DNA from: Sapria himalayana
Taxonomy: Eukaryota; Streptophyta; Magnoliopsida; Malpighiales; Rafflesiaceae
NCBI GenBank assembly: GCA_029783825.1
Contig: JAREIK010001718.1
Span: 1,813,898 to 1,877,897, forward strand
Direction: 5' to 3'
DNA length: 64,000 nucleotides
Part shown: positions 47,868-61,530 of the stretch, one piece after another
Position numbering within the stretch: the first letter of the stretch is position 1
How the letters are laid out: each line of letters starts with the position of its first letter
The notes under the pieces: generated by a model
Databases searched by the model: none
What the model saw: the letters and a program-made list of their open reading frames with translations, nothing else
What the model was told of the DNA's origin: nothing
Program-made: the position numbers and the translations under genes

Positions 47868-48497
47868 TATGAATTTTATTAGCTAGTGATATTTGCTTGT
47901 TAAATTCATAGCTAAAATATAGATTTTATTATCAAGGGAAAATCTGTCGCTAAATCCATCGCTAAACCATGAATTTTATTAGCAAGGAAAAATCCGTCGC
48001 TAAATCATGGATTTTATTAGCAAGAGAAAATCCATCGCTAAATCTGTCGCTAAATCCATCGCTAAATCATGAATTTTATTAGCAGTGGAAAATACTTCGC
48101 TAACTCCGTCGCTAAAAATTAGCAAGGAAAAATCTGTCGCTAATTTTGTCCCTAATTTCATGCTTTTTTTTAGCGAGGGATATTCTGTCGCAATATCCAT
48201 CGCTAAAATATCCGCTTTTTTTGAATGGAAGTTACAAAAATTTTCCGTCGCTAAAATCCCCACTTTTTTTGAGCAAAATTTACGAAATTTTTTCATCACT
48301 AATCCGTCACTAATCCGTCGCTAATTCTACCACTTTTTTTGAGCAGAATTTTTGAAAATTTTTTTCTCTAATCCTTTGCTATTTTTTTTTTCCTAAAAAA
48401 TATCATAAATTCCATACTATTCCATAGCCCTTACAATTTAGCTAGGGATTGATTCATAGCTAAAATTCCCTAGTTAAATTGATATTTTCTTGTAGTG
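47868..48497. repeat. Right subterminal array and terminus of element B
   Basis: Units of 'aattttattagcaaggaaaaatccgtcgctaaatccatcgctaaatcatg' repeat, then 'tttttgagcgga-tttacgaaaatttt-cgtcgctaa' units. The array ends in the CACTA terminus at 48497. It is closely parallel to 21300-22302 in element A. Confidence 0.88.
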
Positions 48498-48945
48498 CTA
48501 GGTGGTGATTGTCCAAAGATGATAACCACTTTATATGCCAAGAGAGCACATGAGTATTTTTACGCTAATCTACCAATTATTTAATAGCTAAACATGATAT
48601 TAACCAAACTAAAAAGTCTAACTTAAGACATTATCATGCACAAAGACATGAGCCAAACCTAGAGTCTAACTTTCTTTTCAAAGACCATGTGTGTTGATTC
48701 AACTCGAGTAGTAATTAGTTTAGTGTTGATTGATTGAATTGGCAACATAATTCCTATGCAATTGATATCTGGACTTATGTCAACTTTATTACTTACACAA
48801 CACATATATTTGTGAAAATATATTGGATAAGGGATAATCACTCAATGAGATTTTAGGATTGTGTCAATTAATAATAATTTTAGAACTCTCAAATTACAAC
48901 ACCTTTCACAGTGGCATCAGACCTTTATTAGTTTCAATCATGATA
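48498..48945 (+). repeat. LTR-like repeat, family R, copy 3 (3' part)
   Basis: This resumes the repeat broken at 36675. It ends near 'ttttagaactctcaaattacaac' (48880-48902), matching the ends of copies at 33.6 and 61.5 kb. A primer-binding-like sequence 'ttggtattagagct' at 48948 resembles the usual 'tggtatcagagc' that lies just inside a 5' LTR. Confidence 0.55.
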
Positions 48946-50190
48946 CTTGGTATTAGAGCTTGTTAACCCTGTTGATGGCTACCATTTGGTATCAGTTATA
49001 TATTAACTAAGAGGCTTGGTTATAAGATCTATTCCATAATTTCTTTATTTCTTGATCAGAGATAAAAAACTTCTTAAGTAAGGGGTTTGAACTATGTAAG
49101 TTGAAAATGGAAGGCTTGCTGGTGGATAATGATTTGTGATCTACACCCAACTATCCAAAGCCATATTCAGTGATAAAGAAGTAAAATCAAAGTTAACCAT
49201 TAGTGAATGAGAGAAGCTAGAAAGAAGAGCCATAGACTTGATTTGGCTATGCTTGCATGACTCTATGCTTGTGAATGTCACTAGAGAAAAAATGACAAGG
49301 AATAGTGGTCAACACTAGAGATTCTCTATCAGAGCAAGTCACAATTCACTATAATATCTTTGAGCTAGGAGCTATATAATTTATAAATAATGCATGAAGT
49401 ATCTTTATCTAGTGTCCTACATGAATCCACCACACTCATCAACCAATTTGGATCTATAAGCCGTAAAATTAGTGATGATGATAAGGTTATGATGATGTTT
49501 TGTTCATTGCTAGATTTATGGGACAATCTAATTGTTATCATTGGTAGCAATTCAATGAAGTTAACATATGAGGGCATGATTATACTTTTTTTATTTGAGG
49601 ATATGAGGAGGCAAATATGAGAGCATTCTCGACTGAAATTGTACTCATGAAAGGCATAATTGATGATAATAGTTCCCCTCAACTAGGATGAAAACTATGG
49701 TTTAGAGGAAGGTTAAAGAGCATAGAATATCCCAAGTTCAAGTATTAGAAATGGAATAGGCTATGAGATTTTAGAACGGACTACCCAAAAGATCTCTCCA
49801 ATTTTGGAAATGGTAGAAATGGCTTGATGATAAAGGTTGAATCTAGCATAGATGTCCACTTTGTAGCTACACATGTCTCTCATAATTTTGAAGAAACGTG
49901 GACCATTAATTCTAGAGTCTCATATAAAATGACTCGACATTGAGAATAATTTTGTGAATATAATAACATGATGGTAGAATGATGTATACAATTCTACTAT
50001 TAATATTATAAGTCAAGAGAAAGTGAAGATGCAAATGCATGATAGGACTATGATAAAACTCCCAGGGGTAATGCATATTCCAAACCTCAACAAAAGTCTC
50101 ATCTCAGTTAGTGTGATGATATCTAGAAGATTAATTTTCACTTATGATGGCAGGTCATGTGGGGTCACTTGTGGAGCATGCACCATTTCT
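48946..50190 (+). pseudogene. Ty1/copia gag-protease remnant
   Basis: After the primer-binding-like site at 48948, the open stretch 49390-49620 contains 'DDDKVMMMFCSLLDLWDNLIVII' and 'KLTYEGMIILFLFEDMRRQ', the shape of the copia gag (UBN2-type) core 'LLCSLP-S-D-F---L'. Near 49899-49945 a frame reads 'TWTINSRVSY' where the copia protease has 'WILDSGAS-HM'. The protease Asp codon is lost. Near 50050-50120 'MHIPNLNKSLISVSVMIS'-like residues match the 'NV-HVP-L--NLISV' block that follows the protease. Integrase and reverse transcriptase are absent. With R copies on both sides it may be a truncated copia element whose LTRs are family R. Confidence 0.6.
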
Positions 50191-50419
50191 TGAGGAATGA
50201 AGGATTAATCACTATACAAGTTGATGACTATTCTATATGCCAGATAATGCATAATACTAACTATTTTGCATGATTTTCATTATGTATTTTGCATAAAAGA
50301 ATAGTTTATCTGTAACGATTTCACAAAAACTCCTATTTTCAATAGTTGTGAAATTGATAGTTTTAGTGTGAAAAAATCATGCAAATCATAGCATTTGATA
50401 AGCTATGACTTGATTATAT

Positions 50420-52540
50420 CATTGATTACATATAAAATAATCTTGGCATCCATTATTAATAGAAACTCTTGACACATAGTCATGAAAATCTTCGTATGCT
50501 ATAATTTTACCATATTGTTTACACAAACCTTTCACTATGTAATATATTCTTTTGACTAGAAAGATTTCTTGGATTCTTAGTAGAACTACCTTGAAACCAC
50601 TTTATGGAAATGACATTATTTTTATCTCATAACAACTAAGTACCCAACTAGTGCTAAATCCACAACAACCTTTAGATATCAAGCCTTTTCCATTATCCAA
50701 CCACAGAATACTCAAGCAAAAGTCTTGATTATGATCTAGAGTTGCAACTTTTGGCTACAACATATTATCGAGAGAAAAATTCGAGCCATGACTAGCATAG
50801 GATCCATAAGTCTTAGCTAAGGAGACACATCAAAGTCATGACCATCATCCAATATCATGACTTAGTGTTACAAAGATAAAGACTAAATACAAAAGTCACA
50901 ATAATATTCTTGTACCATGACTTTATGTTACTAATGATAAATGAGTAGTCATGACTTTTTCCAACATTTTGACTATCAAGTAGAAAAAAGAGACTAGGGT
51001 GGCAGTTTATATCTAGTGTGTGCATAGATATAAACACTTGAGATCCATGAAAGGCATGAGGAAGATAATCCAAATGGCTCCACACCTCCATTTTCCAATC
51101 CATGAGAAACTACAGTGATACATGGAACGAACATAAACCTTAGGAGGTGTGTGCATATTTTGACTCTTTCCTTGAAGTAAATCATTGTGAAATTAAGAAA
51201 GTTTTGAGAGATTTTGATTTTGAAATGTAGATTTTCCTAAGGGCTAAAATTGAGAACCCAAATTTATACTAGACAAATTTCCACTTGTCTCATATATAAT
51301 TCTTCTCAATTTCAAGCTAAATGTAGAATCTAAGGATGATGTAAAATGTTTATTATGATGGATGGTTTATTTAATAGTTTAATATTATGCTTTGTTGTGA
51401 TATTATTTGGTTATGAATAGTTTGATAATTAAATAAAATTTAGACAAGGGTTTTGATTATTGATGGATTTTTGTGTAATTAGAGTAGTGAATGATGATAC
51501 GTAAGTCATGAAATACACTCACACATATAGTGGGAAGAAAGTGATAGCATTGTAACTACAATGTGGTAGAAAAACATATGCAAAAACCTAAATTTGTGGT
51601 ATGATTAATTATTATGAGTATGAAACTTACAAAGTCATAAAATTGAATATTTTTATATGCCACTCTATTATGCATATCATAGAGAAATTAACGCACAATT
51701 GATGTTGGCTAATAAATATAATGTTTTACTAATGGTTTTACCTTTAGATTTTGAGTTACCTATCATAGTGTAAGGGACAATGTCAAGTAAGCCATATGAT
51801 AGGCATGGACGAATATAATTCATATGGTTTTGACAATCCTACAAGTTATATTTGGTCATATGACTTCTACAAGTGAAATATGAAGGAAACCATATGCTAA
51901 TTGTGTGAATATGGTTCAAACGAAGCCAATAGTAAAGATACTTCTATTGCTACATCATTTTTCAATGATAAAGATATTAAATGATAGAGAATAAGAATGC
52001 ATATAAGAATCAACTATAAGGATAGTTAATGAGTTGTCTAAAAGGTAAGGACTTATGAAATATCTTTGAGTAGAGATAATTTGTTTTCTCAATATTAATA
52101 TATTGAAGGAACAACTATGACGATACCATCATTAGGAAGAGCTAAATAGTTAATAACCACCTTGTATGCTAATAAGTTTAGAGGTCATTCCACAATAATA
52201 TAGCCTTCAATATATATCTGAGAATAATCACAAGGCTATTTATGAATTGTAGCACAAATTAAAATATAAATCAACCATATAATCTAGAATCAATAAGTTG
52301 AATCTTATTTATCATTCCTACTAGAGTAGCTATTAAATATCAATAACTGACTTAATTTTGTTTGTAATACCTATAAGATCAATATCTATATAAAAAATTC
52401 ATTTTATTATTTATATAATGACATTTGATGAGAAACTCTCGGCAATTAGCTTTTGGGATACTAAACCATAAAATTAGATGTTGTAACGAAATCACAATAA
52501 GTTTTTAATTCTATCGATGAAAATTATGTTTGCTATTTCT
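50420..52540 (+). repeat. LTR-like dispersed repeat, family R, copy 4
   Basis: It shows the same landmarks in order: 'gctatgacttgattatatcattgatta', 'acaactaagtacccaactagtgctaaat', the sub-repeats 'ccatgactttatgttact' (50850-50990), the 'catgaaatacactcacacatatagtgggaagaaag' block (51508), 'ataaccaccttgtatgct' (52155), and an end at 'aacgaaatcacaataagttttta' (52485-52507). Confidence 0.6.
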
Positions 52541-52544
52541 GTTG

Positions 52545-55195
52545 GTCAAATTTTGTTGATGTAACTACATTTGAAAAGTGATAGTTCAATTATTGGTAGT
52601 TTTGATGATATTATCTTGTTTGATTTTGATGAGATTTATATTGCATATCTTATATTTATCTTGTAACCATGGTAATTTTATCTTATATTTATCTGCTATC
52701 ATCCTTACATGAGCAAAACTCTTGGACTAATCTAATACCTTGTACCTAGAGGAATGAGAGAATCTTATATGGGTCAAAGTTTTACTATGATGGAGCATAT
52801 TCTTACCTTCTATTGTGACTTTTGTTTTGTGCATAATGAAGATGATTACACTTCTCTTCATACAAATGCTTGGTATGAAGATTTTGAACATGGGAGGTAT
52901 GGAGAAAGGCCTCCCCAAGATAGGCTCCTTAAGAAATCACCTTTCAAACTCGATGAATTCTTGAATATGTGTCTTGCAGAGACAAAAAAAATGCAATGAT
53001 ATGAAAGAATCTAAATATATAATGCTTGATAGATCATTTCCAAAAACTAGCTCATCACACGAACACTTCATCACAAAACTATTAGTCGAGACTAGAGAAG
53101 TGAATGATAGGGAAGAAGAAAGATTATGACCACTTGACATGTTGGGGGGAGGCACTAACTTGAGTATAATGAAAAAAAAAATGCAACTTTGGAAGTTCCA
53201 TTGGTGAGTTTAGACATAAATGTAATTGAAGAAAAAAATATTACATTGGAAGGTCATTAGAGAGTAGTGACATAATTCTGACTGAAGAGAAAAATGCTAC
53301 ATTAAATGTTCTATTTGTGAGTATCGACATAAGTTTGATCAAAGAGTAAAATACTACCTTGGTCATTCTATTAGTGAGTATGGATACAATGCTTAGTGAA
53401 GAGGGATGATGTACTATGTCTAAAGTTCTCATGGTGATTATGGCCACAATAGTTGTAGAGGATGAGAAATCAAAAAAAAGCATAAAAAGCCATGATATTT
53501 TTTGATGTCATGGCCCAAATAGAGAAGTGTGACCCTCAATTATTGAGACTTTATTTAGAGAATACCATTCAGATAATTTTCTAGATAATATCACTAGTGG
53601 ATATTGAACAAATAAAAAAAAGAAGTGAAATGTTACATTGAGAACCCTAGAATAGACTATAGAAAATAATGGTAGAAAAGAAGAGTTGATGTTGTTCAGC
53701 TATGTAAGTTAAACATAGTACGTCTTTGGAGGTAACCCAAGAAACAAAATGTTGTTTGTTATTTTTGTTTGTGATGAAATTATTTACATGCACCTCATAG
53801 TTTGATACTGATCCACCACAAAACCCATCATGGTGAAAACAATCTTTTTTTCTCAAATCCTAATTTCTCTCTCTTAATTCTATCCAAAACCTTAACAAAA
53901 CAATTGTGAGATTTATATGCTACAATAGTAAAAGGATGGAGAAAAGAGCACATACTTAGCTAAAATAAAAAAATGTGGTGGAAGAAGTGACTTTTTTCAT
54001 GGAAATAGGCAAAAGATTGATGTATTTAATTCTTACTAGAAATAGCTTTATTGGGGAGTAGAATTTCAATGAATATATAAGACTTATCTTAAAAAATTTT
54101 GAAAAAAATATTAGTTTGTATTTTGCACTCATAGAGAGAAGAGAAATACCTCGATCATAAGAAAATTCTATGCCAATTTGAAGAATAGAGAAGAGAAGAG
54201 ATATTATATAGGTGAATATTAGGTGCATTTTGATAAGGTGATTTTTATTGTTGAGCATAAAAGAATATGTCTAAAGTTGTTCCCCTGATATTGTTGAGCA
54301 TCAAAAGAGGGGTTGAAAGAGATACAAAAGAAATGAATTTGAATCTCAAAGAGAAAGGATTGACTTATTTTGTGTAAGAAAAGTTATCTTTCATCTAAGT
54401 TGAAATAAAGAAGATGAAAGAAGTGGGAGAAGACATGAATAGAGAGAGACCCCCACTGTGAATATTCTTCTAGTGAACAAAAAGGTATGATGAGTGACAT
54501 TATTTGTATTTAGAAGAATATTGAGTTGGAAGCCAGAGATAAAGAAACATGCCTTATATAGGACATACACAACTTTCATACAATAATGGTTGTGTACAAA
54601 AAATTGAGATATACTTTACGAAATATGACTCCAACAAAAACAACTATTGTTTGTAATGACAAAAAAATATATACAATTTTTAAAATCTTGGAATGTGTGA
54701 TGAAACATATTGAGGCCACAATAATATTGGGTACATAGTCATTTTGGGAGGCTCTATAATTTCCATTGCAATGGAATTATAGAGAAGACAATGGTTACTA
54801 ATAGATGCCAAAATCTTGAAAATGATATGATCTACCAAGAGAATCAGTGGAATAGAGAATTGAGAAAATGTAGTATAAACCAAAAAGACTTATACTATGT
54901 AGTGAGATATTTTAAAAATGTACTAATTTTGATTGAGAGAAGACAAACATTTTCCAGACATGATTATAAGATGTTGGATTGAGCATCAAATTTCTAGAAA
55001 AAATTCAGAGAGACCATTCACTTTTGTCATCAAATGTTTTTTAAGAAGCATCATCCTAAGAGAAAATCATACTTATGACTACCTTGATTATGTGAAATGT
55101 GCTATTTTGTTATTTTATTTTGTGTACTTAAAAGTGTTTGGATATGTTTGTAGCAATGTGAAAGTTGTGTGATATAGTTTTCTTTTTTATAAGCG
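52545..55195. other. Decayed retroelement internal DNA
   Basis: The stretch lies between two R copies. A short open stretch (52754-52999) starting MRESYMGQSFTMMEHIL has no recognised domain. A 57-bp tandem repeat (53162-53445) and the phrase 'ggaggtaacccaagaa' (53729) are shared features of the family's interior. No pol domain is recognisable, as in large derivative retroelements that lack coding capacity. Confidence 0.45.
53162..53445. repeat. 57-bp degenerate tandem repeat
   Basis: Copies start at about 53219, 53275, 53332 and 53389, preceded by a partial copy. The shared frame is 'agtgaagagaaaaatgctacattg-a-gttctattagtgagtatggacat'. With a period of 19 codons, copies 2-4 read on + as related 19-residue peptides ('LTEEKNATLNVLFVSIDI'-like), interrupted by one stop. 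Confidence 0.8.
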
Positions 55196-55199
55196 ATGG

Positions 55200-56970
55200 A
55201 TGAATTACTTGAGGATGAGAAATGATTTTAGTATGAGAGTTTGTTCGATATACCAAATACCAAATTATACTAAATATTTTGAATAATTTACATGATTTGT
55301 TTTCTTTGAAAGAGAGATTAATTTATAATGATTTTACAAAATCTTAGTTTTAGAAGATTTTAATGAATATTTACTCATAAAATATGTGACTTGGTGGAGT
55401 TGATGACTAGATGTGGAGCGAAAAATGATGTAAGTCATACCATTTGACCAACTATGACTTGATTACATAAATATGTACTTATTAATTTGTTTAATCATTC
55501 ATTGTAGAAAAAACTCTACACATATAGTCATGATTATCTTCGTAAGTCATCACTCTACAAGCTTGCTGACACAATCTTTTTAATTTTTAGCACATTCTCT
55601 TGGATATGAAAATTATTGGAGTCATAGTTGAACTAGCTTAAAATAGCTTTATGATTGAGACATTAATTTATTGTTTAGCAATGAAGTACAACACTAATAC
55701 TAAAAGCTATGGTAGCCTTTAGATGCCATACTTTTTCCTTTATTCAACTACAAAATACTCAAGCCAAAGCCACAACATTGATCTTGAGTTAGGATTTTTG
55801 GCTATATAATATTACTATGAGCCAAACTCAAGTTGCAACTAAACAAGCATCATGGCTCTTGGCTAAAGAGGGAAACCAAAGTAGTGGCCATCACCCATCA
55901 CCATGACTAAGTGTTATACAGTCTATATACACAAGCTGTGACCATATTCTAGTATTATGACTTTATGTTATATAAGCTAAATGAGTTATTTTGACTTTTC
56001 TCAGCAATATGACTATCACGCAGAGGAAAGAGACCAAAGCTGTTGCTTATACCAAGCATAGTGACTTTGTGTTATAGAACTGAAAGACTGAAGCCTCAAC
56101 TTTTTTTTCAATGGAATGACTTCCAATTAATGAAACCCACACCAAATGCTTGATTATATAATGAAAACCCTAAGAAACTAAAAGAGATTCATGAATGATG
56201 TGAGGAAAACAACCCAAAAGGCTCAACAATTACATATAAACATATTTATAAGTAACAAATGTTGACAATATTAATATGCTAGTGGGCATCAGAAAACTAG
56301 TTAATATTCTCTAGGATGCCGAATGAATAAGGTCGAGTGGATCCCATATTTAATAATTAAATAGAACTAAGATGATTGTTTTGGATATTGGTGGGTCCAT
56401 ACATGATTGAAGTGATGGATAGTGATAGGTAAACTATAAAATTTACTCACATATAACTAGGAAAGAAGTTACATCCCTTTTGACTATAATGTGAGAGACA
56501 AACTCTTATGCCAAAATTTAAAATTGAAGTATATTTAATTATTAAAAATATGATACTTATGAATATGAAAATACTTAACTTTTATTGGTCACTAATTTTG
56601 CATATCCTAGAGGAAATATCTCTCAATTAATGTTGAGTGATAAATAGAATATTTCCCTAAGAGTTTCTCCTTTAGTGTGAGAATCACATATCATATTGAG
56701 AAATACTAATGGGTGAGCCATATGATAGGTATGAATAGATATAATTCATATGATAGTGATAACCCTATGAGTTACATTTACTCATATGACTTCCGATAGT
56801 GAAATATAATTGAAAACATATGTAAATTATGCAAGTATGGTGCTAACGAAGCTAAAAGTATAAATATATTTATTACCACAACAATTTATATCTAGAAAGA
56901 TACTAAATTTTAGATAGTGAGAATTTATATTTGAAGTAATCATTAATGACAGCTAATTGACTCTGCATGC
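55200..56970 (+). repeat. LTR-like dispersed repeat, family R, copy 5 (3'-truncated)
   Basis: It opens with 'ttgaggatgagaaatgattttagtatgagagtttgtt', like the 34.7-kb copy ('ctcgaggatgtgcattacctttagtatgagagatt'). The sub-repeats at 55700-56100 and the 'aaaatttactcacatataactaggaaagaagtt' block follow. The last 300-400 bp of other copies are absent, and the sequence changes at about 56970. Confidence 0.55.
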
Positions 56971-59385
56971 TTATTTAAGCAGAGCCAAAGGGAAAACCCC
57001 AAAATTCCAAAAAAAAAAATTCATTTTCTCGTTGCAGCAATTCTAAGCTATATAGATCATGAGATTAAAGTGTTTCCATGGAAGAAAGCTCACATTCAAA
57101 GTTAAGCAGAAATGGTGGAAATATAGAGATGAGCAATAAGGGTATAGAAATGAAGCACTAATGGAGTTTCACAAAAAGCTATAGTGTCCATAATGACTTT
57201 TTTGATGGCGACAAGCAAAAAGTGTATGTATGATATCTATTTTCACCAAGAAAAATTTTCTGAAAGAGTGGGGTTTCATGAAATTTATTTCTTCTTTTAT
57301 AATAGATCACATAAAATAAAGATTTGACTCTATTTGTGCCCTTGGAGAAAAAAAGAATAATTCAATTATAAGAGAATTCTATACCAACCTAGAGTAACAA
57401 GAGGAAAAGAAATATTATGTGTGAGGAATTTGAGTATATTTTGATAAAAAAAAATTTAAAAAATTACTTGGATTGCAAGTAGGTAGAGATACAACAACCT
57501 TCAAATTTCTAAAAACACAACCTAATTTCAAAACAATTGTGAATAAATTGATGGATATAAAAGGATAATATAGCGTAAATTTGATAAGTACATGAGTATT
57601 TGATATGTGGAGAACTCATGAATGTGAGTAAAGTGTGGTCGAATTTTATTTGCTCTTTTATTTGTAGCAGACACTCAATATTTTAACCATCATACAAGAT
57701 AGCACAATTCTATTTTTTTTCCCTCTTGATTGGTAGTAGATTCAATGTTATAAAAAAAATACTTGAGAAGTCTATTATCAATTATCAAGATGATGAATTT
57801 TCTTTCCTAAGAAATCACCGTTCTTTGATTACATATCTATTTCAAGCTGAGAGCACCCTGATAGATGAAGATAGTGATGAATGATACCCAAGGGTCTCCC
57901 CCTAACTTTATCATGTATTAATAGAGATCATTAAGAAGATAGAAAAGAAAAGATGTTAATTCTTAAAAAGGAAGAATCAATATTTATTGGTCAAGAATTA
58001 CCATATATTGGGTAAGAAATATCATCTTTTCCCAAAACCGACATAGAAGCAATAAAAAGAAGTAAAAAAAAAATATGAGAAAGTAAAAATACAGTGAGCA
58101 TTCTTTGGATTCACAAGGAAGTGCCATGAGTGATATTTTTCATGTTTTGGAAAATATGCAGTTGGAAGCTATAAAGAGAGAGGATTGCTTGAAAATGGAG
58201 ATATAAACTCTTTGTATAGTAATAGTGGAGGTAGCTCAGAAATGAGATGCAACGTGGGAAGTAAACCTCCAAAAGAAGGAGATTTGTTTGTCATGACCTA
58301 AAAAAAGTTTGAAATATAGTTTATAAACTTTTTAAGAAGGGATGAAACAAGTTGAGACAAGGGCGAAGAGCAATGTTCAATCAATTAAAAGGCTTTATGA
58401 GTCTATTGCGAAAGAATGAAAGAGAATGGTTGTAATGAAAGATAAAAGAATTGCAGGTGACACATGAAGTGATTTTGTTTTAATGCCCAATTTTTAGGAT
58501 TAAGAAATGTTCCAAAAGCTTATTGGATGAATGTCTTTCATTGAAACAAACATACAAGTATGTAGATGATACAAGTAGTAAAGTAGAATTTCATCTAGAT
58601 ATCAACTCCACATAAATTATGTAGACAATTCGATCAACATCAACCAATGATAAGTAAATAACTACTCTAGTTGAATGGATAAAATCAAGATTTTGGTAAG
58701 CCTTTTAGATTCAAGGCCTAGTCCATTTTTTATGATTGATGACCTATTTAAAATACTTGGTTCTTTTTATGCTTGATTACATAATAAATATTGAATTATT
58801 ATAAAAATACCTTAGTTCCCTATTGACATACAAGGTGATTATCAATTTTTGAGCCCTCCCCATTGATTATCCCCTCATAACAAGCTCCTTGGTACTTTAC
58901 CAACAAAATAATATTTCATCCATACTTGAGGGTTATTCACAAGTTCATATTTGTTAAACAATTCATTAACTTCTCTTTTTGGTGGCTTCAAATATATATT
59001 CTTATTTTCTAATCTCATGTATCAAAAAAAAGTAAACTGATATGATATTAAAAGTATCTTCACTTTTAACTTCGTAAGTACATACTAATATAATTATATA
59101 TGTTTTCCCTCAAATTTTACTACTATGAGTCATATTATAGAAAGTAACTCATAGGACTATCAGTATCTTATGATCCCACCTCGACTCACACATGTTAAAT
59201 GGCTTACTTGTCATTGTCTGTCACAATGACATGCAACTCATGCCCTAAAGGTGAGATCCTTAGGAAAATATTTTATAAAAAACCTCCACATGAATTGAGG
59301 GTCTATTATCTAAGATATGTAAAATAGATTGGCTTATAAATATATTTTTTCTTTTAGCTTCATAAGTATTATACTTGCATAATTA
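56971..59385. other. AT-rich retroelement interior or spacer, no gene
   Basis: Frames are short and broken. A hairpin-like 'ctctgcatgcttatttaagcagag' lies at 56961-56985. Around 54000-54560 and 57240-58200 the sequence is similar in order ('gagaattctat-ccaa-ttagagtaa', 'gagaagaaatattat-taggtgaa'), so this is another copy of the same interior. Confidence 0.4.
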
Positions 59386-59389
59386 AAAT

Positions 59390-61530
59390 TATCTCAATAT
59401 TGGGTGTTTAATATTTAGTATTCAATTTATCAAATATTTTAATTAGTATATTATGGTGGTTGAGAATGATGTGTAAATATGGAAATGGGGCAATAATCTA
59501 TTAATTTCACTCATTTTGTTATTTTGGAGAACTTTGATAAATAATTATGAATTCAATGAGTTTTTGAAGGTGTTTATCAGATAAGGTAGATCTATAAGTC
59601 TATCATATTTTTGATATATTTTCTTGGCTAAAACTCTATCTAAAAGGTTGTTAGAAAAGTTTTGTACATCATGATTCTACCATCTCACTAGCACAATCTT
59701 TCCACTATGCGATAAATACTAAATGATTATGATATTTTTATGGAATCACAATCATATCGAACTCATAAAATTTTAATGGCTATGATATTAATTCTCTAAT
59801 ATGGTAACCAATTATCCCACTAGTGTTTAAGGTTGTACCTAATTTCATAGAGTCATGATTTTATATGTATATGGCTTGATAATCTCAAGTCAGAGCAATG
59901 CCTATTCTAAAAAGCCATAACTTTTTAGCTACAAAAACTTAAAGAGCCACAAATACTCAACCCAAAACCATAACAAAATTCAAAGTTAATACTTTTTGAT
60001 TACTAAATATTATAGAGGATATTACTCAAGTATGACCAATTCTAAGACCATGATTCATGCCCTTAAAGAAATGTTGAACTGTGATTTGTACATTATAGCT
60101 AAGTGCAAGCACCATGGTCAATTCCTAGTACCATGACCATATACATATCAAGAAAGACTAATGACCAATACCATAGCCTTGACATAGTATCGTTGCTATA
60201 TAATAATGTTGGAAGCCATCTCCACCCCACAACCACTTCATAGTGTAATGGCTATCTTTGAACTACAAATGATGAAGGCACAAAGTTGAGGCCATTTCAA
60301 AGCCTATGACTTTATGCTATATAATGATTAGGCCAAAGTCATAGTTTTTAACAACATCATGACACAGTGTTATAAAAAGATCAAGATGTCAAATAGAGTA
60401 TTGATTATTTTCTAGAGTTACTACCTCAAGCTGAAGAGATGAAAGCCAAAGTTATATATTCAAATTTTCATGATGGATGATCACAAATCAGCCACGATAC
60501 TCTCTCATACTTATGATAGGAAAATGGTGACAATATTTCCAATTATGATGCATGAAATTTACCTTTATATTAGACCCTAAAGTTTAGGTATGTTAATCAT
60601 CATGAGTATGAAATTTATGAAGCCTAAAGTGTGAATGCTTTTATATGTCAATTCATTATACACATCTTAGAGGGACTAGTTCTTGATTGTGAAAGATATT
60701 ATATAGAACATTCTCTCAATGAGTTCACCTTTTGTATGGGAGATGCATCATTACTGAAAAGGACAATGATAAAAAATTTTCAAGGTATGTATGAGTGTAT
60801 AGTGACTCACAAGGTGGTTATAGCCCTTGTGAGTTTTTTTTACTTATATAGTTCCCACAAATGAAACCCAAAAAAAATATCCATTAATTGTGGGAGTATG
60901 GTACTTATGAAACTAAAAGTAAAAATTCATACAAATCATACAAATCATTTATATTTAAGATAATGGAGACCAATGAATAAATGTGTGCATCCAAAACAAC
61001 CATCATAAATAATTTTTAAAGTTTTTTAAAAAGTATGACATTGTGAATAAACATTTACTGAGATGAATTATTATCTCGGTGATGATATACCAAGATGATA
61101 ACTATGATTGGGCCACTTTTGGAAATGCTTTAATGTTAATAACAACCTTGCATGCTATCAGGGAAAGTTGTTATTGCATAACATTCTAACCTTCATTCTA
61201 TGTCTAACATAATATATATCAAATGAATTAATGATGTCACATAAATTAGATAATTAAATTCTAGACCTAAGATTGTTTAATAATTGAGTATCTATTATAC
61301 TAAAAATGGGTCACCTATTGTTGAATAGCCAAACTGCCAATATTATTCCTATGTGATTGATATCTTGACGAATGTTCTATTATATTACCGTATGTGACCC
61401 ATTTACATATAATTATTAGTTGAGGAAAAACTCTAGTTAATGTGTTTTTGGGACATCACCTAGCTGATTAAATTAGATGGAGTAATAATGTCACAACATA
61501 GAAGTATAAGTTTGTCTCAAGTGTCGTGAT
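59390..61530 (+). repeat. LTR-like dispersed repeat, family R, copy 6
   Basis: Landmarks are in the same order as in copy 1, to which it is most similar ('gtcaattcattatacacatcttagagggactagttcttgattgtgaaagatattatatagaacattctctcaatgagttcacc' recalls 3075-3150). The end lies near 'aataatgtcacaacatagaagtataag' at 61480-61510. Confidence 0.6.

Larger units (their letters stand above)
36676..48497. mobile_element. CACTA (En/Spm) element B, autonomous type, decayed
   Basis: The right end is a clean inverted CACTA terminus (gatattttcttgtagtg ending 48497), followed by cta. The same trinucleotide precedes the inferred left end (36673-36675), consistent with the 3-bp CACTA target duplication, but the left CACTA bases themselves are diverged or lost. 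Content from left to right: subterminal array, three tandem triplet-repeat units, a minus-strand Transposase_24-type gene, a minus-strand tnp2 gene with DUF4218/DUF4216 regions, a TA-rich zone, and the right subterminal array. It interrupts an R-family LTR-like repeat. Stops and shifts make it inactive. It shares ends and internal units with element A. Confidence 0.85.

Noticed and set aside
52754..52999. Short protein beginning MRESYMGQSF
   Set aside because: It lies within decayed retroelement DNA. No domain, no codon-use signal and no homologue in the window support it as a gene.
60631..60864. 77-codon frame on the plus strand
   Set aside because: It lies inside R repeat copy 6. The corresponding position in copy 1 is not open, so it is chance.
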